NCBI RefSeq assembly: GCF_040149665.1
Contig: NZ_JBEFLP010000001.1
Coordinates: 124,001-188,000, forward strand
Source: Sulfitobacter sp. HNIBRBA3233
GTDB taxonomy: Bacteria; Pseudomonadota; Alphaproteobacteria; Rhodobacterales; Rhodobacteraceae
Length of the DNA stretch: 64,000 nt
Direction of reading: 5' to 3'
Shown here: positions 53,091 to 62,953 of the stretch, piece after piece
Numbering within the stretch: the first letter of the stretch is position 1
Layout of the letters: each line of letters starts with the position of its first letter
The notes under the pieces: model-generated
What the model was told of the DNA's origin: nothing
What the model saw: the letters and a program-made list of their open reading frames with translations, nothing else
The model's database searches: none
Program-made: the position numbers and the translations under genes

Positions 53091-54383
53091 ATGGCCAATG
53101 TTGTTGTCGTAGGCGCACAGTGGGGCGACGAGGGAAAAGGCAAGATCGTCGACTGGCTGTCCGAGCGGGCCGATGTGATCGCCCGCTTTCAGGGCGGCCA
53201 TAACGCGGGCCACACTCTCGTCATCGACGGCGAGGTGTTCAAGCTGAGCCTGCTGCCCAGCGGCATCGTGCGCGGCGGCAAGCTGTCGGTGATCGGCAAC
53301 GGCGTTGTGCTGGATCCGTGGCACCTGGAAAAGGAAATCGCGCAGCTGCGCGGGCAGGGTGTGACCATCACGCCCGAAACGCTGATGATCGCCGAGAACA
53401 CGCCGCTGATTCTGCCGATCCACGGCGAGCTCGACCGCGCGCGCGAAGCACAAAACAGCGTTGCCAAGATCGGGACCACGGGCCGTGGCATCGGCCCCGC
53501 CTATGAGGACAAGGTCGGGCGCCGGTCCGTGCGGGTGGCCGATCTGGCCGACGATGCCACGCTCGAGATGCGCGTGGACCGCGCGCTGGTACATCACGAC
53601 GCGCTGCGCCGGGGTCTGGGCCTCGATCCCGTGGACCGCGACAGGCTGCTGGCCGATCTGCGCGCCATCGCGCCCGTGGTTCTGGAATATGCCGCACCGG
53701 TGTGGAAAGTGCTCAACGAAAAACGCCGCGCGGGCAAACGCATCCTGTTCGAGGGGGCGCAGGGTGCGCTTCTGGACATCGATTTCGGCACCTATCCCTT
53801 CGTCACCTCGTCGAACGTGATCGCGGGGCAGGCGGCAACCGGCACCGGAATCGGACCGGGCTCCATCGATTTCGTGCTGGGCATCGTGAAAGCCTATACC
53901 ACCCGCGTGGGCGAAGGCCCGTTCCCCGCAGAGCTGCACGATGCCGACGGCCAGCGGCTGGGCGAACGCGGGCACGAGTTCGGCACCGTCACCGGACGCA
54001 AGCGCCGCTGCGGCTGGTTTGATGCGGTCCTCGTGCGCCAGACCTGCGCGACATCGGGGGTGAACGGCATCTCGCTGACCAAGCTTGACGTGCTCGACGG
54101 GTTCGAGACGCTGAAAATCTGCGTGGGCTACGAGCTCGACGGCAAGCGGCTGGACTATCTGCCGACGGCAGCGGACCAGCAGGCGCGCTGCACGCCGGTC
54201 TACGAGGAAATGCCGGGCTGGTCGGAATCGACCGAAGGCGCGCGCAGCTGGGCCGATCTGCCCGCCGAGGCGATCAAATACGTGCGCCGTGTCGAGGAGT
54301 TGATCGAATGTCCGGTGGCATTGCTGTCGACCTCGCCCGAGCGCGAAGACACGATCCTTGTCACCGACCCCTTCGCGGACTGA
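53091..54383 (+). CDS. purA: adenylosuccinate synthetase
   Basis: This 430-residue enzyme joins IMP and aspartate with GTP on the way to AMP. It has the N-terminal P-loop GDEGKGK, the IMP-binding GGHNAGHT, and the GTP-binding region [10 protein letters not shown]. The ATG 53091 begins [12 protein letters not shown] after GAGGATCATC. Length is normal. It is monocistronic or followed by the DUF2842 gene about 100 bases away. Confidence 0.96.
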   Translation: MANVVVVGAQWGDEGKGKIVDWLSERADVIARFQGGHNAGHTLVIDGEVFKLSLLPSGIVRGGKLSVIGNGVVLDPWHLEKEIAQLRGQGVTITPETLMIAENTPLILPIHGELDRAREAQNSVAKIGTTGRGIGPAYEDKVGRRSVRVADLADDATLEMRVDRALVHHDALRRGLGLDPVDRDRLLADLRAIAPVVLEYAAPVWKVLNEKRRAGKRILFEGAQGALLDIDFGTYPFVTSSNVIAGQAATGTGIGPGSIDFVLGIVKAYTTRVGEGPFPAELHDADGQRLGERGHEFGTVTGRKRRCGWFDAVLVRQTCATSGVNGISLTKLDVLDGFETLKICVGYELDGKRLDYLPTAADQQARCTPVYEEMPGWSESTEGARSWADLPAEAIKYVRRVEELIECPVALLSTSPEREDTILVTDPFAD

Positions 54384-54481
54384 GCCCGTCCGACGGACGG
54401 CAGCGCGGGCGACGCGGTGTCGCAATTGATCGCGCTGCGATCTGCGACATCTCTGACGCAGAGGCACCGAAAGGAAATATC

Positions 54482-54718
54482 ATGGCTCTGAGTTACAAGG
54501 CCCGCCGCCGCTGGTCGCTGTTCGTTCTGCTGGTCGGCCTGCCGGTCTACATCGTGGCGGTCATCTGGATCATTGCGCAGTTCGACAGGCCGCCCTTCGC
54601 GCTCGAAGTCGCGATCTACGTGGCGTCGGGGGTGATCTGGGCCTTCCCGATGAAGGCGATCTTCAAGGGGGTCGGGCAGGCCGATCCCGACGCGCCGCAA
54701 ACCCCGGACGACCGCTGA
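54482..54718 (+). CDS. DUF2842 small membrane protein
   Basis: This 78-residue protein has two membrane helices (WSLFVLLVGLPVYIVAVIWI and LEVAIYVASGVIWAFPM) after a basic start (MALSYKARRR). It ends in a short PDAPQTPDDR tail. It matches DUF2842, an alphaproteobacterial family without known function. The Shine-Dalgarno sequence (GAAAGGAAA) is clear. A bidirectional terminator follows. Confidence 0.85.
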   Translation: MALSYKARRRWSLFVLLVGLPVYIVAVIWIIAQFDRPPFALEVAIYVASGVIWAFPMKAIFKGVGQADPDAPQTPDDR

Positions 54719-54782
54719 CACCGCGAGAGCGGACGCGCGGGTCTTGCGGCCTGCCTGTCCGGCGCGGTGTTCTGAAAACGCA

Positions 54783-54810
54783 AAAGGGCGCACCCATCGG
54801 TGCGCCCTTT
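54783..54810. terminator. bidirectional terminator
   Basis: AAAGGGCGCACC (54783-54794) pairs perfectly with GGTGCGCCCTTT (54799-54810) around a 4-nt loop. The A-run on one side and T-run on the other make it work for both the DUF2842 gene (+) and the acidic-protein gene (-) whose ends meet here. Confidence 0.85.
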
Positions 54811-54832
54811 GTGCCGGTTCCGGCGAGACCGC

Positions 54833-57325
54833 TCAGCCCGCCACGCGGTTGTCCGGCTTGAACCCGATCTGTTCGGAGGCCTGGAAACGGCCGCCCTTGA
54901 TCTTCTCGATCTTGCCCTCGCGCAGCAGTTTTCCGAACGACCGCAGGCCGTCCTCGCGGGTAAATTCCTCTTGCTCCACCAGACGCACCTTGGACATCAG
55001 CTGCGGGCGCGAGAACTGCTGGTGACCTTCGACGAACGACAGGTAGGCGGCTGCCGCTTCGAGCAGTTCGGAAAGACCCTGCGCGCCCATTTCCTCGGCA
55101 AAGCTTTCGAAGCTTTCCGCGTCGGTGCCTGTGTCCGTCGGTGTGTTGTCGACCACCGCTGCGACGCGGCGCGGACGCACCGGGCCGCTCAGGCGCGGCT
55201 TGTCGACGTCGATGCGCTGTTCTGCAACCAGCTTCAGCGGCGCCGGGCGCGGCTCTGGCGGGCGCTCGGAGCGCTGGGCCCCGGCAACGGGACGCCGCGG
55301 GCGCACCACATTGGCCAGATCGTCGCGGTAGGGCTCGTCGCTCTTGTCTTCCGACGGCGCGGCGCCCACGGCCTCGTCCGCCTTTTTGGCGGCAACCGCG
55401 GCGCGCAGGTGGGCAAAGGCATCGCGGCGCGTGGCGCTTTCGGGCTCGCTCATCTGGCTCTTGGCTTCGTCCATCAGGCGGCTGAGGTCATCTTCGGCCG
55501 GTTCGGCTGTGCCGCCGAATGCGTCCTCTTCGTCGGCCGCTTCCTCGCGGCTGTCCGCAAAATCGTCCGCATCGTCGAATTGCGCATCGTGATCCCCGGC
55601 ATCCTGTGACGCGAGATGCTGCGCCTGCGCGGGACCGCCGATTTCGGCTTCAAGCTCGGCCAGTTCGCGGGCGAGTTCGGCTTCGGCTTCGTCGCTCAGC
55701 GTCGAGCGGTCGGCAAGCGGTGCCTTGCGCAGCACTTCACGCGACGGGGCGGCGGAGGGTGCAGCCGCCTCGGCAACCTCTTCGGCGGTGTCGTCCTCGT
55801 CGTCGTATTCCTCCAGTTGGCCGGCCTCGATGGCGGCCTCCAGCGTGGCGCGCTTGACCTTGAGCACACGGGTGCGCGGCGCGCGGGGCGCTTGCGCCGC
55901 AGGTTCCGCGGGCGCCTCGGGGGCGGTGTCGTCTTCGAAGACATTCTCGCCCGTGGTCCGGTTTTCGGCCTCGTCGGAGGCGGTGTCATCGGTGTCGTGT
56001 TCCATCAGCGCCGACAGGATATTGTCCGTGTCGTCGTCGTCCCCGTCTTGGGGCGCGTCGGCCTGCGCGACGTCGGCATCGGCGATGTACTCGTCGTCCA
56101 GCGCGTCGTCGTCCTCGGCCTCTGCGCGCGCGTCGAAGTCGTCGTCCTCTTCCTCGTCGTCTTCTTCGTCGTCGAGGCTGGCGAGGATGCTGTCGGAAAA
56201 GTCGACTTCGTAGGCGCTGTCGACGGCATCATCGGCGGCTGCCGCAAGGCCGGCATCGTCTTCTTCCTCGTCACCGGCATCCGCATCCAGACGTCCCAGC
56301 AGCGCGGCCAGATCGTCCTCTTCGCTGTCGGAGTCCCCCTCGTCGGTGGCGTATTCCATGTCGTCCGCGTCAAAGGCATCCTCGATGTCGCGCACGGTGG
56401 CGGAAACGATGTCGGCGCGCGATTGCGCTGTTGTCTCTTCAACCGGTGTCGGTTCGACACGGGCGGTCGCAGACTGGGCGCCGGGTGTCTCGGCGTGCTC
56501 GTCCTCGGTGTAGCCGTCGGCTTCCTCGTCGCTTTCCTGACGGGAGACCACGGCACGGATGCGCTTGAGCTTTTCTGCAATGCTGCCCATCGTGGCGGCG
56601 CTGCGGGCGTCTTCCTCGGCGTCCTGATCTTCGGGTGCCGCATCCGCGATATCGTCTGCTGCCTCTTCTGCGAGGTCCGCGTCGGCGAAGAAAGCCTCGA
56701 CCTTGTCGTCGGGCAGGTCAGGCACGATGTCGGCGTCCGCATCGGCGTCCGGTGCGGGGGCGGCTTGATCTGCCTCGGTGTTGTCGGTTGCGGCCTCTTG
56801 CGCATCCGCCACGTCGATTTCGGGCGCGGAAGCGGGGTGTTCCGCTGCGGCTTCGGGGGCGGCATCGGCTGGCACATCCTGGACCGCTTCCGGAGCTGGC
56901 GCAGGAGCCGGCTGCACCTCTTCGTACTGGTCCCCGGCATCGTCAGGCTCCGACGTGGCCAGCGCCGTGGCGTTCTGCTCCACCCGGTCCTGAACGGCTG
57001 CGGGCGCATCGTGCTGAAGGGCCGGCGCGGCGGCTGGCGCGCGGGCGCTCTCGCTCCGCGCATCGTCATCACGCTGCGCGGACAGGACGATCCGGCCTTC
57101 GTCATTGCGCGCCTCGACGTGGCGCGATATTTCGCGCTGGGCGATACGGGCCAGCATCTGAGCATCGGGTTGTGGCGGTTCCGCGCCGAAGTAGCGGTCA
57201 TCCGCTGCCAGATCACGGAAATATTCGGCAATTGCTTTCATCGTCCCGAAAGAATCATCGAAACCTTCGAGGGTGCACGAAAATGTGCCGTAAGAAACGG
57301 TAAGAATCTTGTTGTTATTGATCAT
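54833..57325 (-). CDS. 830-residue highly acidic, largely disordered protein of unknown function
   Basis: The N-terminal 80 residues look folded (NNNKILTVSYGTFSCTLEGF, FGTMKAIAEYFRDLAADDRY, then AQREISRHV). About 620 residues of Ala/Asp/Glu/Pro-rich, low-complexity sequence follow, with acidic runs such as DDEEDDEEEDDDFD. A last folded part (about 735-830: LLEAAAAYLSFVEGHQQFSR, FTREDGLRSFGKLLREGKI, GGRFQASEQIGFKPDNR) has the look of a winged-helix or SH3-like end. A short basic island (RVLKVKRATLEAAIEAGQLEE) lies in the middle. There is no signal peptide or membrane segment. ATG 57325. The ends suggest a conserved regulator or scaffold; I do not recognise the family. Confidence 0.75.
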   Translation of the reverse strand: MINNNKILTVSYGTFSCTLEGFDDSFGTMKAIAEYFRDLAADDRYFGAEPPQPDAQMLARIAQREISRHVEARNDEGRIVLSAQRDDDARSESARAPAAAPALQHDAPAAVQDRVEQNATALATSEPDDAGDQYEEVQPAPAPAPEAVQDVPADAAPEAAAEHPASAPEIDVADAQEAATDNTEADQAAPAPDADADADIVPDLPDDKVEAFFADADLAEEAADDIADAAPEDQDAEEDARSAATMGSIAEKLKRIRAVVSRQESDEEADGYTEDEHAETPGAQSATARVEPTPVEETTAQSRADIVSATVRDIEDAFDADDMEYATDEGDSDSEEDDLAALLGRLDADAGDEEEDDAGLAAAADDAVDSAYEVDFSDSILASLDDEEDDEEEDDDFDARAEAEDDDALDDEYIADADVAQADAPQDGDDDDTDNILSALMEHDTDDTASDEAENRTTGENVFEDDTAPEAPAEPAAQAPRAPRTRVLKVKRATLEAAIEAGQLEEYDDEDDTAEEVAEAAAPSAAPSREVLRKAPLADRSTLSDEAEAELARELAELEAEIGGPAQAQHLASQDAGDHDAQFDDADDFADSREEAADEEDAFGGTAEPAEDDLSRLMDEAKSQMSEPESATRRDAFAHLRAAVAAKKADEAVGAAPSEDKSDEPYRDDLANVVRPRRPVAGAQRSERPPEPRPAPLKLVAEQRIDVDKPRLSGPVRPRRVAAVVDNTPTDTGTDAESFESFAEEMGAQGLSELLEAAAAYLSFVEGHQQFSRPQLMSKVRLVEQEEFTREDGLRSFGKLLREGKIEKIKGGRFQASEQIGFKPDNRVAG

Positions 57326-57463
57326 CGGATGCTCGTCCTCTGCGTCTTTGCACTGAGCGGTTTACCATGATGGTCAAGTCTTTAGCGGCTCGAAACAAAG
57401 CCGCCTACGGTGTGTTTTTGTGTCCATATTGTGGTCTGTCCCCAAAAACGGCAAAGAGAGCTC

Positions 57464-58156
57464 ATGTCCCACGCTATTGTTCACAGTTCCGATCCAATCA
57501 CGCTTGTAGGTGGGGGGGAAGGTACATCCGAAGACATTGCCGAGGCGTTAACCCTGGCGCCGACCATCGTGGCGGTTGACGGCGGGCTGTCGCGGGCGCT
57601 GGCCGCAGGCATGATGCCGGACGCGGTGATCGGCGATATGGACAGCGTCCCCCCGGAGGCGCTTGCCCGGATGCCGCAGGACCGGCAACATCTATTCAGT
57701 GAACAACAAACCACGGATTTCGACAAGGCCCTGCGCCATATCGAGACCCCGCTGGCAATCGGTGTCGGGTTTTGTGGCGGTCGCATCGACCACCAGCTTG
57801 CGGCCTATCACACGCTGCTGGCCCATCCCGACCGTCCCTGTATCCTGATCGCCGGAACGCAGATCGCCGTGCTGGCGCCGCCTGCGGTGACATTGTCCTT
57901 GCCCGAAGGGGCGGCGGTATCGCTGTTCCCGCTGGTGCACTGCACGGGGCGCTCGACGGGGCTCGACTGGCCCATCGACGGTCTGGCGTTCGCCCCCGGT
58001 GAGTTTATCGGAACCTCGAACCGCGCCACGGGCGGGGCTGTGACGGTGACGATGGACGGGCCGGGGATGGTGCTGATCCTCGGGCGCGCGTATCTCAGAC
58101 AGGTGGTGGCGTGCTTCTTGCAAGGCGGCGCGCGATGGCCTGCTCGCGCGCGATGA
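57464..58156 (+). CDS. thiN: thiamine diphosphokinase
   Basis: This 230-residue enzyme makes thiamine diphosphate from thiamine and ATP. Motifs in order are: VAVDGGLSRAL, GDMDSVPPEA, TTDFDKALRH, and CGGRIDHQLAAYH, all of the TPK catalytic domain; the C-terminal beta-rich B1-binding part has GLDWPIDGLAFAPGE. ATG 57464 follows AAAGAGAG. Its last 62 bases overlap the 3' end of the convergent DMT gene, which is more than usual. Confidence 0.9.
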   Translation: MSHAIVHSSDPITLVGGGEGTSEDIAEALTLAPTIVAVDGGLSRALAAGMMPDAVIGDMDSVPPEALARMPQDRQHLFSEQQTTDFDKALRHIETPLAIGVGFCGGRIDHQLAAYHTLLAHPDRPCILIAGTQIAVLAPPAVTLSLPEGAAVSLFPLVHCTGRSTGLDWPIDGLAFAPGEFIGTSNRATGGAVTVTMDGPGMVLILGRAYLRQVVACFLQGGARWPARAR

Positions 58157-59012
58157 CGTAGACGCCCGCGCCCACGGTGATCGCGATGCCGATGGCGGCG
58201 ATCCGGTCGGGCAGTTCGGCAAACAGCCACCAGCCGATCAGCGTGGCAAACGGGATTTCCAGATACTGCATCGGCGCCAGCGTGGCACTGGGCGCAAAGC
58301 GCAGCGACCATGTCATCATGAGGTGGGCGAAAGTGCCGAGAGCCCCCAGCGCGAAAAGCAGCGGCCAGTCGCCCAGCACCGGCGCGAGCCGCAGGGCGGG
58401 CATGTCAAACAGGCTGCCGACAATCAGGATCGGCACCAGCAGTCCGCAGGCCATCAACCCGCTGAGCGCTTGCAGGGCGATGGGGTCGGTTTCGCGGGCG
58501 ATCTGGCGGGTGGTCAGCATGAAGAGCGCAAAGTTCACCGCAACGGCCATCGGCAGAAAGGCGATCCAGCCCACGTCGATGAAGCTGGGCTGCACCACCA
58601 TCAACGTCCCTGCGAAGCCGACAGCGCAGGCGATGGCGCGGCGCAGGCCGACCTCTTCGCCCAGAACGTAATGGCCAAGCAGCAGCATCACGAAAGGCAT
58701 GACGAAAACGATGGCGATGGCGTCGGCGAGGGGCAGATATTGCAGGGCTGTGAACATACCGCCGATGCCGAGGATGTGCAGCACCGTGCGCTGCCACGCC
58801 AGCCGCAACACGCGCCCCCGCAGGCGTATCGGCCGTGCGCTCGCCCAGACCAGCGGCAGCAGCAGCGCCGATTGCACGGCAAAGCGCAGCAGGACAAGCT
58901 GCCCCAGCGGGACGGTATCGCCCAGAAGCTTCGCGATCGCGTCGCCGAGCGGCGCGAGGATGCAAAATCCGAGCATCAGCGCGATGCCGAGGGTGGGTCT
59001 GTCCGCTATCAT
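58095..59012 (-). CDS. DMT/EamA family transporter (2)
   Basis: This 305-residue membrane protein has ten helices in two EamA halves (about 8-145 and 155-290). It begins MIADRPTLGIALMLGFCILAPLGDAI and ends RRLARSTPPPV. It is a predicted metabolite exporter or importer. Its 3' end overlaps thiN, in opposite sense, by 62 bases, so one of the two may have an extended end. The terminator of the upstream DJ-1-like gene lies before its start. Confidence 0.86.
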   Translation of the reverse strand: MIADRPTLGIALMLGFCILAPLGDAIAKLLGDTVPLGQLVLLRFAVQSALLLPLVWASARPIRLRGRVLRLAWQRTVLHILGIGGMFTALQYLPLADAIAIVFVMPFVMLLLGHYVLGEEVGLRRAIACAVGFAGTLMVVQPSFIDVGWIAFLPMAVAVNFALFMLTTRQIARETDPIALQALSGLMACGLLVPILIVGSLFDMPALRLAPVLGDWPLLFALGALGTFAHLMMTWSLRFAPSATLAPMQYLEIPFATLIGWWLFAELPDRIAAIGIAITVGAGVYVIAREQAIARRLARSTPPPV

Positions 59013-59065
59013 CGGACGACACTAGGAGCGCGCCATCTGAGCCACAAGAGGGGGGCGGAAAATGA

Positions 59066-59093
59066 GAAAGCCGGGCGCGCGGGCCCGGCTTTC
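59066..59093 (-). terminator. terminator after the DJ-1-like gene
   Basis: GAAAGCCGGG (59066-59075) pairs with CCCGGCTTTC (59084-59093), a perfect 10-bp stem with an 8-nt loop, followed on the minus strand by TCATTTTCC. It lies 23 bases past the DJ-1-like stop. Confidence 0.7.
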
Positions 59094-59115
59094 GTAGGTG
59101 ATCTCTGGCAAGTGC

Positions 59116-59790
59116 TCAGAGAAGTTTCAGCAATGCCTCGGCGGCTTCCTCGGAAGAGGCGGGGTTCTGGCCTGTCACCAGCTTGCCGTCGGTCAGCACG
59201 AAGCTCGCCCAGTCGTCGCCCTTCTGATAGTTGCCACCGTTCGCCTTCAGCATGTCCTCGACGAGGAAAGGCACCACCTCGGTGAGGCCCACGCCTTCTT
59301 CTTCGGTGTTGGTAAAGCCGGTGACGCGCTTGCCGCTGACCAGCGGCTTGCCGTCCGTGCCCTTGGGGTGCTTGAACACCGCCGGTGCGTGACAGACCGC
59401 GCCGATGGGACGGTCGGAGGCTGCGAAAGTCTCGATCAGTCGGATGCTGTCGGCGTCCTCGGCCAGATCCCACAGCGGACCGTGACCGCCGGGGAAGAAC
59501 ACCGCGTCGAAACCTGCGGCGTCGATCTCGGACAGCTTTTGCGTGTTGGCCAGCGCCGCGTTCGCGGCGGCATCGTCCTTGAAGCGGCGTGTCGCGTCCG
59601 TCTGCGCATCCTCGCTGTCCGAGTTGGGGTCCAGCGGGGGCTGGCCGCCCTTGGGAGAGGCCAGTGTAATCTGCGCGCCCGCGTCTTTCAGCTTGTAGTA
59701 GGGGGCCGCGAATTCTTCGAGCCAGAAGCCGGTCTTCTTGCCGGTGTTGCCAAGATCTTCGTGGGACGTGAGGATCATAAGAATGTTCAT
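59116..59790 (-). CDS. DJ-1/PfpI-family protein (Hsp31/glyoxalase III-like)
   Basis: This is a 224-residue class I glutamine-amidotransferase-like protein with the nucleophile elbow [10 protein letters not shown] (Cys) and a preceding [12 protein letters not shown]; the order is that of the Hsp31/HchA and YhbO-like group. These act as chaperones, glyoxalases or deglycases. Start ATG 59790 ([12 protein letters not shown]). A methylglyoxal link would fit gloA elsewhere in the window, but this is not shown. Confidence 0.82.
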   Translation of the reverse strand: MNILMILTSHEDLGNTGKKTGFWLEEFAAPYYKLKDAGAQITLASPKGGQPPLDPNSDSEDAQTDATRRFKDDAAANAALANTQKLSEIDAAGFDAVFFPGGHGPLWDLAEDADSIRLIETFAASDRPIGAVCHAPAVFKHPKGTDGKPLVSGKRVTGFTNTEEEGVGLTEVVPFLVEDMLKANGGNYQKGDDWASFVLTDGKLVTGQNPASSEEAAEALLKLL

Positions 59791-59893
59791 GGTGTCTCCG
59801 ATTCCGGTAGGTCGTGAAAATTGGGCCGCGCGGTGCGCAGCCTTCACGAGACCCAACGGCAAAGCGGCCGCGGGCGTTCCGCCTGACGGGGCG

Positions 59894-61264
59894 TCAACAG
59901 TTCGGAACGTTGACCGCAAGCCCCCCGAGCGAGGTTTCCTTGTACTTCTCGCTCATGTCGGCGCCGGTCTGGCGCATGGTTTCGATACAGGCATCGAGCG
60001 GCACCAGATGCGTGCCGTCGCCGCGCAGGGCCAGTGACGCCGCCGAGACCGCCTTGATCGCGCCCAGCCCGTTACGCTCGATGCAGGGCACCTGCACCAG
60101 ACCCCTGACCGGATCGCAGGTCATGCCGAGGTGATGCTCCAGCGCGATTTCGGCAGCGTTCTCGACCTGCTCGGGGGTGCCGCCGAGGACTGCACAAAGC
60201 CCCGCCGCCGACATCGCCGCAGCCGAGCCGACCTCGGCCTGGCAGCCCGCCTCGGCCCCCGAGATCGAGGCGTTGAATTTCACCAGCCCGCCGATGGCGG
60301 CGGCGGTGAGCAGGAAATCCTCGATCCGGTTCTCGGACGCGCCCGGCACATGGTCGAGGTAGTAGCGCAGGACCGCCGGCATGACACCCGCCGCCCCGTT
60401 GGTGGGCGCGGTCACCACCTGCCCGCCGGCGGCGTTTTCCTCGTTCACGGCCATGGCGTAGACACTCATCCAGTCGTTGATGGTGTGCGGGGCCTGCTGG
60501 TTCATCCCGCGTTCGGCCTGCAGCGCGTCGTGGATTTTCTTGGCGCGGCGTTTGACGCCAAGCCCGCCGGGCAGGATGCCATCGGTTTCCAGCCCGCGCT
60601 GGATGCAGTCGTTCATCACCTGCCAGAGCCGTTTCGATCCCGCACGCAGGTTCTCCGCACCGCCGCGCGATTCCTCGTTGGCGCGTTTCATCTCGGCGAT
60701 GGTCTTGCCGGATGCGCGGGACATCTCGAGCATCTCGGCGGCGGATTTGAACGGGTAGGGAACCGGCGCGCCTTCGTCGGTGTCCTTGCCGGCGGCCAGT
60801 TCCGCCTCGGTCATCACGAAACCGCCCCCGATGGAATAGTAGACCTCGCGCAGGGTCACGTCACCCTGCGCATCGGTCGCCATGAGCATCATGCCATTCG
60901 CATGACCGGGCAGTTTCGTGTCGTAGTCGAATATGATGTCGGTGGACGGGTCGAAACGCAGCGGCGTGCCGTCGACGTCGATCACTCGGGCCTCCTCGAT
61001 CCTTTTCAGGATCTCCTCGGCGCGGTCGGCGTCATAGGTGTCGGGGGTGAACCCCGCCAGCCCGAGGATAGTGGCGCGGTCGGTCGCGTGGCCGACGCCG
61101 GTGAAGGCGAGGCTGCCGTGCAGCGACGCGCGCAGGCCCGAAAACCTGAACGGCGACGCGCGCATCGCGTCGAGAAACCGCGCCGCCGCGACCATCGGGC
61201 CCATGGTATGGGACGACGAGGGGCCGATGCCGACCTTGAACATCTCGAAAACGGATAGAAACAT
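59894..61264 (-). CDS. sdaA: L-serine ammonia-lyase (iron-sulfur)
   Basis: This 456-residue single-chain L-serine dehydratase converts L-serine to pyruvate and ammonia. The beta part starts [24 protein letters not shown]; the alpha part ends with the Fe-S cysteine set ([12 protein letters not shown], then [12 protein letters not shown]). Length is normal for the fused type. ATG 61264 overlaps the stop of the GST gene by one base (TGATG), so the two are linked. Confidence 0.94.
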   Translation of the reverse strand: MFLSVFEMFKVGIGPSSSHTMGPMVAAARFLDAMRASPFRFSGLRASLHGSLAFTGVGHATDRATILGLAGFTPDTYDADRAEEILKRIEEARVIDVDGTPLRFDPSTDIIFDYDTKLPGHANGMMLMATDAQGDVTLREVYYSIGGGFVMTEAELAAGKDTDEGAPVPYPFKSAAEMLEMSRASGKTIAEMKRANEESRGGAENLRAGSKRLWQVMNDCIQRGLETDGILPGGLGVKRRAKKIHDALQAERGMNQQAPHTINDWMSVYAMAVNEENAAGGQVVTAPTNGAAGVMPAVLRYYLDHVPGASENRIEDFLLTAAAIGGLVKFNASISGAEAGCQAEVGSAAAMSAAGLCAVLGGTPEQVENAAEIALEHHLGMTCDPVRGLVQVPCIERNGLGAIKAVSAASLALRGDGTHLVPLDACIETMRQTGADMSEKYKETSLGGLAVNVPNC

Positions 61265-61962
61265 CAGAGCGCACTGCCTTCGGGTGGATCGGGATAACGG
61301 GGAGAGGTGAAAGGTGTCGGGCCCAGGCCTTCGGCGGCCTGCACGGCGGCGGTTATCTCGCGCGCCTCGAGTGCCGCGCAGATGGCGCGAAGGGCAGGGG
61401 TCTGCGACAGGTCGAACCAGTCGCGCGACACCCCGGCGGGGTAGAGCGCGCACCAGCGCAGGCAGCAGGCCACGTAGAAATCAAGCGCGCCGTGGACGTG
61501 CCCGAACCAGTCCGGCGCGGAGGCTGCCAACCGGTCGAGATGTCCCAGCGCCGTTTGCACCTGTTCCTGCACGCCGCTGCGCAGGCGGGCGTGACAGGCG
61601 CTGTCGGGGCCGACGAAATTCTGTGGATAGAACATCATGCGCAGCAGGGGATGCAGGGTGTTGGAGACGTAGAACAGCCATTTCAGATAGGCCGCGCGCG
61701 CGGGCGATTGCGGGCCGGGGCCGAGACCGCCGTGCGTATCGCCCAGCCACAGAAGGATCGCGCCCGTCTCGAACAGCGGCCCCTGCGGGGTCTCCAGCGT
61801 CGGGATCAGCCCCACGGGGTTGAGCGCAAGGTACGCCGTGCCGCGCTGGGCGGCGCTGCGGCGGTCGACGAGCGATGTGTGGTAGGGGCAGCCCAGATGC
61901 TCCAGCGCGAGCCGGACGATCAGGGAGGCATTGTCCGGCGCGTAGTGGAGCAGGTACGTCAT
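61264..61962 (-). CDS. glutathione S-transferase
   Basis: This is a 232-residue GST: thioredoxin-like N-terminal domain (YLLHYAPDNASLIVRLALEHLG, the cis-Pro in LNPVGLIPTLETP, then ETGAILLWL) and an all-helical C-terminal domain. The class is not clear. ATG 61962 is chosen; a GTG three codons upstream is possible. It is co-transcribed with sdaA. The substrate is unknown. Confidence 0.85.
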   Translation of the reverse strand: MTYLLHYAPDNASLIVRLALEHLGCPYHTSLVDRRSAAQRGTAYLALNPVGLIPTLETPQGPLFETGAILLWLGDTHGGLGPGPQSPARAAYLKWLFYVSNTLHPLLRMMFYPQNFVGPDSACHARLRSGVQEQVQTALGHLDRLAASAPDWFGHVHGALDFYVACCLRWCALYPAGVSRDWFDLSQTPALRAICAALEAREITAAVQAAEGLGPTPFTSPRYPDPPEGSAL

Positions 61963-62153
61963 GCCCTGCACCTACGGCATTTGCGGGCGTAGCCCTTGCC
62001 GGAATACGACCATGCGCCACGCAAATCGGTCATCCCCCCGCCCGCGCCTGCGCCCCGCGTCAGAAGGCTGCGGTAAAAACCGCGTCGCCCCCCTCGCACA
62101 CCGGGGCGATTGGCCCTATACCTGCGCGCAATAAGCACCTTTGGAGTAGCTCA

Positions 62154-62942
62154 ATGTCCGGAGAACTGTCGCCCATCGACAAGGCGAAATTCGTGGCCGC
62201 CAAGCGCGCGGCGCAATTTGTGGAGGACGGCATGCGCGTCGGCCTTGGCACCGGATCGACCGCCGCGTGGCTGGTGCGCTGTCTGGGCGAGATGGTGCGC
62301 GACGACGGTCTGAAAATCCGCGGCGTCCCGACATCGAGCCGCACGGCGCAATTGGCGCGCGAGGTGGGGATCGAGGTGATCTCGCTCGACGAGGCGAAAT
62401 GGCTGGACCTGACCATCGACGGGGCGGATGAATTCGACGGGGATCTGAACCTGATCAAGGGCGGCGGTGGTGCGCTGTTGCAGGAAAAGATCGTCGCGAC
62501 CGCTTCGGACCAGATGGTCGTGATCGCCGATGTCGGCAAGGAGGTCGAGCATCTGGGCGCCTTCCCGCTGCCGGTCGAGGTGATCCCCTTCGGCTGGCAG
62601 ACCACGCAGGCGCTGGCCGAGGAGACGCTGATCTCGATGGATGTGCTGGGCCGGTCGAGCACGCTGCGGATGAACGGCGACCGCCCCTTCGTCACCGACG
62701 AGGGGAACCATATCCTCGATCTGCACCTCAAGCGGATCGGCAACCCCCGACAGCTGGCCCTGGTGCTCAACCAGATGCCCGGCATCGTGGAAAACGGGCT
62801 CTTCATCGACATCTGTGACACGGTGGTGATCGGCTACGGGGATGGAAAGGTCGAGGTGCGGGACATAAATGAAGGCACTGTCGCGACAGAGCGGCTGGAT
62901 TTCGTTGAAAGCGACAATCTGTTTTCCGATTTAAGTGACTGA
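62154..62942 (+). CDS. rpiA: ribose-5-phosphate isomerase A
   Basis: This 262-residue enzyme interconverts ribose-5-phosphate and ribulose-5-phosphate. Motifs are GLGTGSTAAWLV, TSSRTAQLA, DGADEFDGDLNLIKGGGGALLQEK with the catalytic acid, and the C-terminal IVENGLFIDICD. ATG 62154 after TTGGAGTAG. It lies 11 bases before the glutathione reductase gene and is probably in the same operon. Confidence 0.95.
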   Translation: MSGELSPIDKAKFVAAKRAAQFVEDGMRVGLGTGSTAAWLVRCLGEMVRDDGLKIRGVPTSSRTAQLAREVGIEVISLDEAKWLDLTIDGADEFDGDLNLIKGGGGALLQEKIVATASDQMVVIADVGKEVEHLGAFPLPVEVIPFGWQTTQALAEETLISMDVLGRSSTLRMNGDRPFVTDEGNHILDLHLKRIGNPRQLALVLNQMPGIVENGLFIDICDTVVIGYGDGKVEVRDINEGTVATERLDFVESDNLFSDLSD

Positions 62943-62953
62943 AAGGGCCCTTG

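Noticed and set aside
54308-54481. Upstream extension of the DUF2842 gene into purA
   Set aside because: The added residues are purA read out of frame; a clear Shine-Dalgarno sequence supports the ATG at 54482.
55616-57370. 584-residue plus-strand frame opposite the acidic protein, with many Val/Gly/Phe runs
   Set aside because: The hydrophobic look is the complement of GAC/GAG/GCC codons. The minus-strand protein has a plausible start, folded ends and a terminator after it.
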